A DNA stretch of 64,000 nucleotides, taken from Callipepla californica brunnescens (taxonomy: Eukaryota; Chordata; Aves; Galliformes; Odontophoridae). Where the stretch lies: the NCBI GenBank assembly GCA_023055505.1, contig JALIRH010000126.1:434001-498000 (forward strand). Reading direction: 5' to 3'. Of this stretch, positions 25,701 through 37,800 are shown piece by piece; positions within the stretch are counted from its first letter, which is position 1; every line of letters begins with the position of its first letter. The position numbers and the translations under genes are program-made. Under the pieces are notes generated by a model. That model made no database searches. It was given only the letters and a program-made list of their open reading frames with translations, and had not been told where the DNA came from.

Positions 25701-27823
25701 AGAACAAATGGGAGGGATTAGCCATACATAGAACATGCAGCAGTTCTACAGCTCTCTTTTAGAAAGTCCAACAGATGCTGAAAATTCACATGGCTACCAA
25801 GATGTCTGGGCAAAAGCCCTCCCTTGTCACTCCCAGAGCCATCAGCCTAAGGCCCTGTTCTGAGCACCTGCTTGTATGCTTTTACATATCAAGGCACTAT
25901 CAGTGAGAAACTATCAGTGAACTCAAGTCTTGCTGGATAAGCTGGGGGAGAAAGAAAAGTTTGGATTCGTGAATAAATGAGAAAGATCTATTTCACCTGG
26001 GTGAGCAAAGACAGAGGTTGAATGTATTATTTCCCATGAAGGAGTTTGAATTCATCTCTATCACCACTAAAAAAAATTATGTATCAATATCCAGAAATAG
26101 CTGCATCCCAATAATTTCCCCAGTGATTATATATAGTGATTATTCACTATATATATGTTTGGGGTTGTTTTCATTTACTTTCATGTTAAGAATTAGGAAA
26201 CTTAATTGTAGCTCATAAGAGAGAAAAATTGTTTTCACATCTTTGTTTTTTTTTAGGAAGGTTTAGGGAAGAATGGCTGGCTGGCTAAAAATTGTCTGAG
26301 AGTTAGGAGCACAGAAACTGTCTCCAGCTTTCTCCCTCCAGTGGTCAGCAAGCAAAGAGCAGGATGCTCCCTGGGCCTGAGGTGTGCTTTGCCATCTTTT
26401 TGAGAAGAATTAATAGACTTAAATCCAAGGAAGCTGGGATATGCATACACCTTGCACTCACTACTACTAATTAGCTCTGGAGCAGAAGTGCATCTGTTGC
26501 TCATCCCAAACCCATGAAAGTGAAAGCAATTATTACTGAAGGGGAAGCCTGTAGTTCTCAAAGAGACTCAGAAAGACAGATGTGCCACCCACCAGCTCAT
26601 AGAAAAAGTATGTATAAACAGTTGGAAGGAATAAAAGGTTTGCCAGCCTCAGTCCTGGCACTGACTGGAGTAGCACCTATGCAGTCATGCACAAGAGCAA
26701 CCCATCGCAGCAGCTCTAGGGGCAGCAAATGAGTGCTGGAGAATTTAATCCAAGCACAGTTTTGCAGCACAGACAACTCTTGTGTGGGGACAATTAGATC
26801 ATCAAAGACCAAACAACACAACTGCCACTCCCCAAAATAAGTTAATAAAATGTGCACTGCAATCCTATATTTATCACGTTTATGATATTTTACAGGGTCT
26901 GTACGAAACCTCAGGATTCAGTCAGCATGTTTTCATGAGACAAAGAGCTACTCAGTGACTGCTGCATTTTTCAGGCCTTAGAAAGGAAAGCTCTAGGGAT
27001 TTCAAAAACCCCAGAGCCAGCAGAGATTCCACAGCTGAATTTGTGAAGTGAGACAGCTGACCGAATATAAACTCTATTTTACTTTGCAAATGAGAAAGCC
27101 ATGAGTCTAAGCTTGTTTTTCTCATTGGTGATGATCAGTGATTTTCAAGCCCTTTACAGATATGAATAGTGCTAGATCAGAAAGTAAAGGCTTCATCTGA
27201 CCTAGAAAAGAAACAAAATCTTGCTGCCCTGTTACACAGACCAGGTGTGGTCTGGCAGTGCTATCCAAACACTCACTGAGAGTTATAGTAAGAGTTACCC
27301 TGCCAAGTGGGGATATGTGGAACATTTGTCTTTGCAGCAATAGTTCACTTCTGACATTTTAAAGAAAAGTAGACCCCCAAAACATCCTTTTGCATCAAAT
27401 GTTGCCTGTGTGCGTGAAAAGTGCTCCATCCCTTGGAGCAGTGGGATGAGCAATGTATCAAAGAATGACAAATAATCACAAAATATGCAGAGAAATAGCT
27501 CCCAGGAACATTTATTCAAAGCCAGTAGGGTATTGGCTGTGACCGCAGGGCAAGGCAGTCTCTGTTTTGACAGGGACACTGTATGAATTAATCAAGAAAA
27601 AATGGCTTCAGCAGCATCCAGTCCTAGACTTGGGATGCTAAGGGGCATGAGTGCTGTGGGGAATTTGGTACATCCCATGTTTAAGGATAAAAGCATTTTC
27701 TGTTGTCTCTATTCTAGCACCGCTAATCTGCTGTTTTGCAGTGAGTCAGTCCTATTTTGCTGAACTAGTAAATTAAAATGTCATCTTGAAAAGACTTAAT
27801 GTCAGTAGAGACTCAAAAGGACC
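22722..27823. other. Intergenic, no gene recognised
   Basis: Only chance-length ORFs. A Cys-rich frame at 24048-24320 is discussed as an observation. A GGTA/GATA tetranucleotide repeat lies at 25261-25303. Confidence 0.5.
25261..25303. repeat. (GGTA)n(GATA)n tetranucleotide microsatellite
   Basis: Several GGTA units pass into about six GATA units. Confidence 0.9.
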
Positions 27824-28034
27824 GAATCACAGAACCACAGAATGGTTAAGTGACAGGACCGGGGGGAATGGTTTCAAACTAAAAATAAGTTCTTCCTACT
27901 GTCTGATCTAAATCTAACCTCTTTTCGTTTAAAACTATCCCCTGTGGTCCTGTCACTATCAGACTTTGTAAAAAGTTGTTCTCCATCTTTTTTAAAAGTC
28001 TTTAAATACCTAAAATCTGTAATGTGGCCTTCAC
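27824..28034. mobile_element. Compound CR1 fragments in inverted arrangement
   Basis: Starts with a reverse CR1 tail (GAATCACAGAACCACAGAAT), then a forward-like piece (27849-27889, GTGACAGGACC...), then the same CR1 block reversed (27915-27957, ...GGTCCTGTCACT). The two inner arms are imperfect reverse complements of about 40 bp separated by about 25 bp. The rest (to about 28034) continues as reversed CR1 3' sequence. Confidence 0.7.
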
Positions 28035-29320
28035 GGAATCACAAAATCATAGAGATTGGAAGGGACCTCTGGAGATCATCTAGTCCAATATCCCTGCTAA
28101 CGCATGTTTGTGTAATCCACAGTTTTACTGTGGGTGCACTCTAACTCATCCTTTAGATCGTTAATGAAGATGATAAATAGAAGTAGACCCAGTACTGTTC
28201 CCTGCATTACAGGCCTTCAACTAGACTTCACACCACTGACTACTACTCTAAGGGTCCAAATATTCAGCCAGTCCTTGATCCTCTTCACTGTCTGCTCATA
28301 CAGCACATACTTTAACAGCTTTTCTAGGAGTATCTTTTGGGCAATAGTGTTGAAGGCCTTTCTGACATCCAGGAAGATTATATCTATTGCTCTTTACCAA
28401 TCCATCGGGCTGGTGATTTCTTTACAGAAGCTTATCAAGATGGCCAGACATTATTGCCCCGTGGTGAATGCATGCTGGCTAATCCGGATGAATTTTTTCT
28501 CTTTCATGTGCCTATGGATGGTATCCATGCCTATGGATGGTATCCTTCTCAAGGTGAGGCTGTCTGACCTGTAGTTCCCTGGATCCTCCCTCTTTTCATT
28601 TTTCAAGATAGGAGTAACATTGCCTTTCTTCAGTCTTCAGGATTATAAGATTGTGTGTGACCTCACAGTCACATCTGCCAACTTCCTCAGGACTCATGGG
28701 TGCATTCCATTGCAGCCCATAGTCTTGTGAATGTCCAGTTTGCTCAAGTATTCCCTGACCTGCTCTTTTCTTTCAAAGACACATCCTCACATCTCCAGCC
28801 ATTCAGCCTGGGCTCTGGGATTCCTGAAGGCCAGTCTTACTGGTAAATGCTGGGGCAAAGAAGGCATTCACTTTCTAGACCTTTCTACTTTCTTGGGTAA
28901 CTAAGTCTCCCCTTTTCTTCAGGAGAGGGCCCATATTTTTTTGTAGACTTCATTCTGTAATTGAGGTGCTTTTAGAGCCCCTTATTGATTCCCATTATAT
29001 CCTTGAACCTACTAAATTCTATCTGGGCTCTAGCTTGATAACTTGATCCATGGCTGCTACGACAATGCCTCTGTATTCCTCCCATGTTACTTGTCCTTGC
29101 TTCCACCCTCTGCTTTCTTCTTGTGTTCCTGCTTGTGTTTGAGTTTGATCAGAAGATCCTTGTTCATCTGTGTAGGCCTTCTGGCATTTATACCTGACTT
29201 CTTTTTTTTTGTTGGGAGGCATCACTCCTGAGCTAGAAGGAGGTGATCCTTGAATACTGTCAAGTTTTCTTGGGACCCTCTTCCGGCTAGGGCTTTTCCC
29301 CATGACATTCTCTGCATACA
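28035..29320 (-). mobile_element. CR1 LINE, RT-containing copy with 3' end
   Basis: The plus strand starts GGAATCACAAAATCATAGAG, the reversed CR1 tail. The minus strand encodes RT-like sequence around 28150-28400 (WLNIW near SGVKSS, TVLGLLLFIIFINDLKDEL) and, at 29019-29321, VPRKLDSIQGSPPSSSGVMP and WKQGQVTWEEYRGIVVAA from the endonuclease-RT linker. Frameshifts and stops are frequent. A 19-bp segment is tandemly doubled at about 28509-28546. Between RT and tail some sequence is missing. Confidence 0.88.
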
Positions 29321-31738
29321 CTCTGAAGTGTTATATTACATATACAAGATTAAGATGTCTGCAGTTTCCAGTTAACAGGAAAAAAAAAAAGACAGAGCTA
29401 AAAATGGGCTAGGAAACAGTGGATTTTTCACACAACTGCACAAGAAAAAACAGGTTGTATTGTGTGGCTGGTCCACCTACTGACTGCTGGAGAACCAAAG
29501 CAATGTTACAACTAGTATTCTTGTTTAAATTAGTTGTCTTATTTTATGAAGGTGTTTACTTAATTCAACAATTTTCCTACGGAGTGAAACAGCATCTTGT
29601 AAAGCCAATTGCTGGCATTGTCATCTCTCTTTAAGCTGGTCTCTGTGGCCATACCTGGAGACACATTGAAAGAAGAGGGAATCACTGCCCTCCCACCCCT
29701 CTCCAGTCCCACTCAGTGCTGGCAGACACCTCTTGGAGTTCAGGCTGTAGAGGGATTTCCACATGCTTTCTTACAGTAAATAACTCTTCTGTTGTGTGGT
29801 CACACACAGTGGCACCCTGATCCTTACATGTGCCTCTTGCCTATGAGACAGAGGAAACAATCTGAAGTAAGTCACTAAAAAAAGCAAACTGAAGATGGTG
29901 ACAATCTTAAGTTACATCTTTTCCTTCTCTAGGAAATCTCATACTGCTATTCAGTAACCCTCAAATGAATAAAAGAGTAATTGCAAGAGTCAAATTCTAC
30001 CTTCAAATGCCAGCAAAGGGTGAGATTTGAAAAGTCCACACATCTTTGTCTCATCCACATGTCTATTTAGAAAAAACACTCTCTATACTACTACCCTGTA
30101 GAAAACATCACAGACAATCACCTGAGTTAAATCCAAAGATCCATAATATCAGGCCTTATTCATTATATCATTAAAAAATAAAGAATGAAAATCAAAACAG
30201 AATATAGATGATTTATTTTTAACTGATATCCTATACAACAGTTGATAACTGTTAACTGCCAGCAAAATAATAGCAAAAAATTATGATAGAATATACTCAT
30301 GACAGTCTTTCAAATCCTGCACTATATTTGGTTTCAAATACAGAAAAAACATCCAGATCTCACCTATTTAGCTTATTTGGTTTGAATCTTGTACAGCTTT
30401 TACAGTTTATAACTGCATAAGTGTTGATGCATAAAGATGTAATTCACCAGTGTTGATCACAACTTATATTAAAATAAATAAGCAAATGTACTGAGATGAT
30501 ACAAACTCAGCAAACAGAATTCATCCTAATTATGCATGATCTGAGGGATTCAAGGAAGGAAAGTTAAGGTATGAAATTTCCAGATGAAAAACAGTCTAGA
30601 AGCAATACTCTCACCACCTTCTCTGATCATTTTTATCCTGGCATTAACATTACTCTGATCACGTAACCAAATAAGAGGCTTAAAGGTAACTGACTAAACT
30701 AGTAGGTAAACAACAAAAACAAACAAACAAAAAAGATCTTGATCTAAAATATAACAATAAGATAGATTTTCAGCTTTCAGATGGGTCATCAAAGTAGGGT
30801 TTCTTCATCCTTAACATTAACCTTCAAAAAGTTAAGCACTAGGCTAGCTGTCTGTCCCTTGCCTGCTCAACGTAGATTCAGCTTATGCAAGATATATTTG
30901 TTTTAGAGGGATTCATCCATAACAGACTCTTTTTTTTCAGAATATATAGACAAATGTCTATTTTACTCCTTCAATAGAAGGGAAAGAGTAGAGACAGACA
31001 TTTTAAAGCAGACAGTGAATGTTTATACAGCTCAGATAATGTGTGATGAACTGAGTCAGGTCAGTGAAGATTTCTAGGAGTCTGTATCCCACAACAAGGA
31101 AACTTAAGGACCTATTTGTTCTTGTCATTTAGTATTCCACAGACTAATGGAACTGCTCTTTCTATGTCTGATCAGCACAAAAATTAACCTCTCATACCAG
31201 ACTTGCATGCAGCAGTTGTGTTGTCCAGCTTTGCAAGTAGGTTTACTTGAGTTCCCTTTCCTTACTCTTATGTGTCCGGATAAAGCCCCCACAGATGACA
31301 GCACAAAGTCTGCTTGCTGAAAAAGTGCAGCTATCCTTACACAAAGTGCCACTCATGCTGCGCTGGGATATGTGTTTTCTTTGTAAAGTTTTGTCAGTCA
31401 TGAGCCCTCTGAAACCGTGCAGGGATTCAGAGAATCAAGAAGACTATCTCAAGAGGTTGTGCTCATTTCCTCCCCTTTCTAGGAGGCTCTTGAGACACAT
31501 TTCTATGCGCTACAGTACAGCCAAGCAAAATAGCTCCTTCTCAAGTCACTATTTGGCTTGGGGTGGTGCTGAGGACTCAGCAAGTTGGTTGTTCCCATGT
31601 TTCTCAGATCCAAGGCTTCACCAGGGACCAATAGCTATCACAAATTAACCTTGCAGGTGTTGGCAACACTGCTGGTGATAAACTTTTCTTCAACAAACCT
31701 TGATCTGATATTAAGGCACCATTATGTACTTGAAAGGC
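29321..31738. other. Region downstream of ASB9 (3' UTR and intergenic)
   Basis: No coding feature recognised. The nearest clear polyadenylation hexamer for ASB9 (AATAAA on the minus strand) is at 30217-30212, which would give a 3' UTR of about 1.5 kb; this is a guess from sequence alone. A short A/C-rich tract (AAAC)n lies at about 30712-30732. Confidence 0.4.
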
Positions 31739-31863
31739 TTAAACATGAAGAAGAAAATGTTTCAGCTCTTCAGGGAGGAGAAGACCAGTTATTTTCTGAT
31801 GCTGCTTGTGTCCAAAGCACCTCCTGATGCATAAACGACAGAGCTGCATCAAGGACAGTGGCC
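31739..31863 (-). CDS. ASB9: ASB9 coding exon 7 (SOCS box and stop)
   Basis: Terminal coding exon, acceptor TCTCTCCCCAG followed by GG-CCA-CTG; the G from exon 6 completes the Gly codon. It encodes PLSLMQLCRLCIRRCFGHKQ, then HQKITGLLLPEELKHFLLHV and TAA (31741-31739). SLMQLCRLCI fits the Elongin C-binding BC-box pattern; LPEEL is the Cul5-box position, where the second Pro of LPxP is replaced by Glu (human ASB9 LPEDL). It has no internal start codon long enough to look like an ORF and was found by reading the complementary strand for the SOCS signature. Confidence 0.95.
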
Positions 31864-34800
31864 CTGGGGAGAGACAGGAGACATGTTACACATGGCATTA
31901 TTGCCTCAAGGCCCACCGTGGATTTGCAGCCCCCAGCACACTTGGTAGTGGAAAGCCAGGCCTACATCCACCAAAGGATGTCAACCCAACATTTGTTTTA
32001 AGCTTCATTGCTCTCTGTCATTACAAAGCAACAATTAGCATCAACAGCAACATCCCTTCCCTTTTAACTTGCACAAGTGTTAAACAGCTTGTGTTTGTGA
32101 AGAGGTGACTGATGTTTCCTTCAAAGTCCTCCCTACACAGACATTCATTGAGATCCAGGATTGCAGCCCACTTGTTGAAACTTATTTCATAAAAGTGACA
32201 CGTAGCAAAGGAAATACTACATAGTCCTTTATTTAAACCTTCCTGATTAACCAGTTCTACACTGATAAATACAAGCCATGCTGGAAAGTGTAGTGCTTTT
32301 TTTCCCCCCTTAGTATAAATTATTTATTATACTTTAATAATAATAAATACTTTATAATAAAGTATAATGGCATTAAGGGCTTATTCAGGAGGCTCATCCC
32401 TTTCACAAAAGGGTAGATGCTGTGCAGTGCCATTAATGGCAGCACCTGTCACTGTTCAGACCCCGGCCTACTACTTGCATAACCCTGTGTCACATTTGGG
32501 GTTAACCAGCACCGAGTGCAGCAAAGACCTTCCAGGGGGAGGGGAAGTGAGAAGAGCAGATCATAGAACCACAGAATGGCTTTGGTTGGAAGGGACCTTA
32601 CAGAGCATTGAGCTTCAACCTCCCCTGCCATGGACAGAGTTGCAAATGCAAGCAAGCAGTGAGCACAGATGAAGGGTTGCATGCCATGCACATGGAGGAG
32701 AAGAGAGTGTAGAAAGCAAGAGTGAGATAGGAGGGGACAGCATCAGTACCAGCAGCCATGAGTGAGTGGATAAGATAGCGGTAAGCAGAGAAGCTGAGGT
32801 GGAGAAATAAAGTGAGGTGAGGAGAGAATTCAGGCTGCAGCACAAAAAGCAGGTGCAAGCAAGCTCTTCAAAACCATTCAGAAGCGGTATTTGGGTGGTT
32901 GGCTAGCCCCGTGCTGCACAGATTGGACCCTGCTGCAATGCCAGCATGGCATCAGGTGGTGAGCACAGGGAGAGGGGCACAAGCTGTGTGTGTCAGATCT
33001 ATGAGGCCTATGAGGTAAGGAGCTATTGGGTCTGTGAGGAGCTATGGAGCCTGCAAGGAGCTATGCGGCCCATTAGGAGATTCTGAGTCCTCTGAAGCCA
33101 GAGGCTGCAATGTGCACACCCCTCTCCCAGGTTGCAGCCATTCAGCAGCCACAGGAGTCAGACATCAGCTGCCCATCAGATATCACCCTACTCAGGAAAA
33201 GAGATTTTGGAGAACATCATAAAAACACCAGTCAGCTGCAAAATACCCTTCAGGCATTTGTCGTTTCTAACTTCCTTAACAAAATTGCTGAATTTTGCTT
33301 AGGAGAGATCCTTTTTGCCAAAGCTCTTAGCTCAGGCATGGCAGTTTCTCATGCCAGCTCCACAGGGTGTGCCTGGGATGTTTTTTTATCTCAAATAAAC
33401 AGGACACATGCGGTGCCTCAGGAGTCATGAGGCTCACGTAGCAGGGATTTGAGTTTGTAAAGATCACCACTCTGTGCACCATAGATTAGGCTGGAAAACC
33501 AAATGTCTGCTGCATATATACAATATGCACAGCACAGTTGTTTCCACATTATCATTTTCATATTACAATTCCACAAAGGGCCTGATTCATCAGTTTATTA
33601 TTCCACCTTTACCTTGGCGTATATCTGTTTATGACAACAACCATATCTACACACAGTACAATTGTGGGTCAGTAATTTGTTTAAAATAATGAAAAATCCA
33701 GATTATTATTTATTAGTTTGTGTAGTTTACTGTCTGAATGAGAACACAAGAACTCCAACACTAAAGAATTTTTTCTAATTTCCCTCAAGAGTAGTAAGAA
33801 AAATGCATTTCCCTCATTCATTAAAGTATTTGTAACCAGTCAAACAGACCTGGAATGATTTCATTGATGTGCTAAATAAGCACTTCCTAAGCTTGATGCT
33901 TCGGGATTATACAGCACATAACACTGGCATTCAAAAAAATCTAGTGTGTATATATATCTTTAAATTCACTGTATCATTCTTCTGTTGTTTCCTTAATTCC
34001 CACAAAAGAATGAATATAGTCTCATTTTAAAGATACTTTTGCATTTATACAAGCTTTTGTCCCCAGAATTAAAGTAAATTCCAATCAACTAGAAGATCGG
34101 TGTTGTAATTTTTAACATATGCAGTATTTGGCATGTGCCTAAAGTTTGGCGCAGTGTAAAAATTGAGTATCCTAGTCCTGGTGTTCACCAGATAAATGCA
34201 ACTCTCATCAGAGCAGATTTCCTATTCATATTTGTTGGCATGTTCCAGACAACAGTTCTGGCTTTGTTCCCATCCCAGGTTCAAGGGAATTTTTTTACCC
34301 TAAGCTCTGTATTGCATCATATTGAAAGCTCAGTATGGTTTCTCTCTCATTTACAGACCTGTAGGTCAAAAAATGGGTAGTCAACACTGTTATATTCTGA
34401 CACAGAAGAAAACTGTGCCCAAATAATTGAAGTAACTTTAGTTATTCTCTTTTGTAGTAATAAGAACATGGAATACTAAAGCCTCGTGTAGCACTTTGTT
34501 TTTCCCTACAGTGTCCCAAGTGAAGGAATAAAAAAAGTGCTAAGAGACACCTTCTTTCTGCAGGAACAGTTGACCCAAAGGGCTGCCAGGTGGAACCAGC
34601 TCCATTGGCCTTTTGCTTTCAGCATTCTTTGCCCAGATGTCTGCTCCAAAGTCAATCAGCAGCATCACCAGCTCTGCACTGCAACTCCTGGCGGCTGCGT
34701 GCAGCGGGGACTCCAGGCCCTTGCCGCTGTTCACGTTTGCTCCTGAATATAAAGAGATTACAAAGAATAATGACTACACCAGAGATTATTTCCACTTCCT

Positions 34801-37800
34801 GCACTACCTGCTCTTTTACTGAATAATCCATAAACACGGTAGCATTAACCTAGAGGTGGATTCCTGTCCTTTAGGCCTTGGTGCCACCATTTGCTTATGC
34901 ACTACTTGTACTGGCTGTGATGCAGTGGAGTTCTGAAAATGATCCCAAAGGAACAGGGCAGAAGGAAGTCTTTCACACACAGTCTGGCCCGCAGACTTCT
35001 TGAAGCCTGACAAAGGCATAGTTCCACCTACTGCTCTCCTTTGTTCTTCATTCCTTTAAAATGCATGCAAGGTTTCAACCTGCTCCATACCAGGGGTTTA
35101 AGCAGATTTCCAGGTGCTGAGATACCCAGTCTGCTCAGGAAGAAAATATGAGGATGCAAAAATTTGGAGGTCCTTAATAGTAGAGAATGTGAGCACTCTC
35201 TGATTCCCAAGTTCTCCCAGTCTGTTATTCTGAGCTAATGTCTCACAAAACAAAATGTGTGAGCTGCAGAACCAATTCAAAACTATTTATAACATTTTTA
35301 AAGTACATATTATTGCACACAGAAGACAGCAAAGAAAAAAGGCAGAAAACAGAAAATAATAGGCAAAAGTGAATTCCTGGAGTAATCTGTATTTGATTTA
35401 TTTAGAAAAGATCGTCGTGCTAAACCATGCATTAATGTCATCTAAAATGTGTCTTTTTTCAAAGGACTTTGGTTGGTCCACCATTTTTGTATGAGCTATG
35501 TGGCTGCATTCTGTTAGAAGAGATGCGCTGCCATAGATAAGCCTTGTGTAGTTATTCAAGTGGTAAGATTTGTAGTTGGGTTTATCTGAGGAAAAGCATA
35601 CGGTGCTGAATGTTTTTACTCCATGTTGGAAATGCTTCAGACATTTTATGAACTCACTAAGAATTAAAATATTTGCAGAAAATGTATGTAAAATTATTTT
35701 GTCATTTCTTTTGGGTAAAGAGTGTGGAAGAAAAAAGGAAGTTTCTTGCTACTCTCTTCAAATAGCTACAGTAGCACATATACATGGATGCTGGAAAGCA
35801 TGGTGTTCTAGACACCACTGGCAAAACGAAATCCAGGATGACCCATCATTTTACTGGGAGTTGTAATGCTCATTTCCTGATCAAGAAGGCCCTGTTTACT
35901 CTGCTGCCCTCTTTAACACAGGACTGCCATCAAGATAAAAAACCTCTCCCAGTTTCAGAGCAGGAATTCCTCTAAATCTTCTGTGCAAAGAGAATCCAAA
36001 GACAGACATTACAGGGAAGGAAAATACACCATCCTTTTATTTTTCCTTTTACCTGACTCAAGTAGCTTCCTTGCACAGTCCACTTGCTGGTTCTCACAAG
36101 CTACATAAAGTGGAGTACCCAGATGCGTGACGTTGTGATCTATATTCACCCCGTGGGATGTGAGGAGCTCAACACATTGCACATGACCTTAAAAGGGATA
36201 AAGGCAGAGGCAACTCACAGAGATCAGGCATTTTGCAACAGTCCAAATTCTCTGATGCAGAAGTGTAATTTGGCAAAGATTCATTGTTTTGTCAAGAGGT
36301 GACAGTGTAATACTTTGATCCACTCTCCTTACTCCAGTGTTTTCAATTAGAAAAACAGGAACTGCAAATCCAGTTTGAAAACATGCTAAAGCCCCCACAT
36401 TATATCTGACTCATTACAGATATCTATTGAAGATTAGATGAATCATGCTGTTTTTCTCTCCTGCTTTTGAAGATGGCCAGACAACTCTCTTGGATCTCTA
36501 CATAACAGGCAGTTGATATGGACAATGCATCCCCTTCCAGGTGGCACCACATGAGCCCAGAGGCCCTGAGAGCAGCAATGGATGGCCCTTGGTGAGCACC
36601 AGGGGAAGCAACTGCAATACTTGTGATGAGAGCAAGTAGAAAGGAACGACTCCTGGCCTAAATCATGAAGATCTTCTTTACCACTTTTTTCCACTTCCCC
36701 AAACTTCTAGCAAGATATAAAACAGTGCTGACACCCATGAGGTTACCTCTCTTAGCAGCTTCATGGATGGGGGATGCCAAGTCACAGGGCTGGTGCAGGT
36801 TGGCCCCATGTTGCAGCAGTAAATTCAAACAAGCCACACTGCCACTGACACAAGCACTGAACAAAGGAGTGTGCCAGTCAACAGTAACCCCATTCACCTG
36901 GGGGAAGAATAAAAACAACACTGGAACAGGTTGCCTGGAGAAGTTGTGGATGTTCCATCACTGGAGGTGTTCAAGGCCAGGCTGGATGAGACTTTTGGCA
37001 TCTTGGTCTGGTGGGAAGTGTCCCAGCCCACAGCAGGGGGGTTGAAACTGGATGATCTTTAAGGTCCCTTCCAACCCAAACCACTCTGTGCATTAAATTG
37101 TCATAATACAACATGTTAACACTGGAGACAGTAACATGTCCATGATGCGCTTACCTTAGCACCATGCTTTAACAGGAAACTGGCACAAGCAGCATGACCA
37201 CCTAGGCAGGCTTCATGGAGAGGAGACACATGGTCTGCAGTAATAAGATTAACATCATTTCCCTGATGAAAGAAAATATCATTTTAACCAACTACAAAAC
37301 AAACAAACAACAACAAAAGCAAAAACCCACCACTCAATAAAGATTTATTTAATCACAATTTTCTCAATTGCTTGGAGTTACTAGGTAAGCAAGAAAAAGG
37401 GCTGTGTAAGTAAGAAAATAGGCTGTGGTGGTTTAGCTGGAACAGATACAGGCACAGCGTACCAGAGGTCATGCCTTCTACTCATCTCTAATCAATACAA
37501 GAAGCTGTGGGCAGCAAACTGTCCAGCAGAACAATACAGACACCCTTCTAGGCATTTTGCTTTGTTTTACTTCTACTACAACACAGCTAACAAATTCTGA
37601 AATGAAAAAGATTGTTTTTAGCATTCTCAACGTGGTTGTGCCTGCCTCTTGATAACGTCTGCTTGTCTCTTTTGATCTCCTGTCTGTGACCGAATGGAAC
37701 AAACTCAGAAGTGCTTTTGATATATACATTTGATATATTTTCTTTGCAGCACGGCACTTTTTGAAGAAAAATTGTCCCCTTCATCAGAAACCATTGGATT

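Noticed and set aside
29019..29321. 100-codon minus-strand frame as a host gene
   Set aside because: It is the CR1 endonuclease-RT linker region (VPRKLDSIQGSPPSS), not a host gene.
1..31738. Exons of a neighbouring gene such as MOSPD2 or FANCB, expected from mammalian gene order
   Set aside because: No recognisable exon of either was seen; in mammals a large gap separates ASB9 from that side, so absence is plausible.
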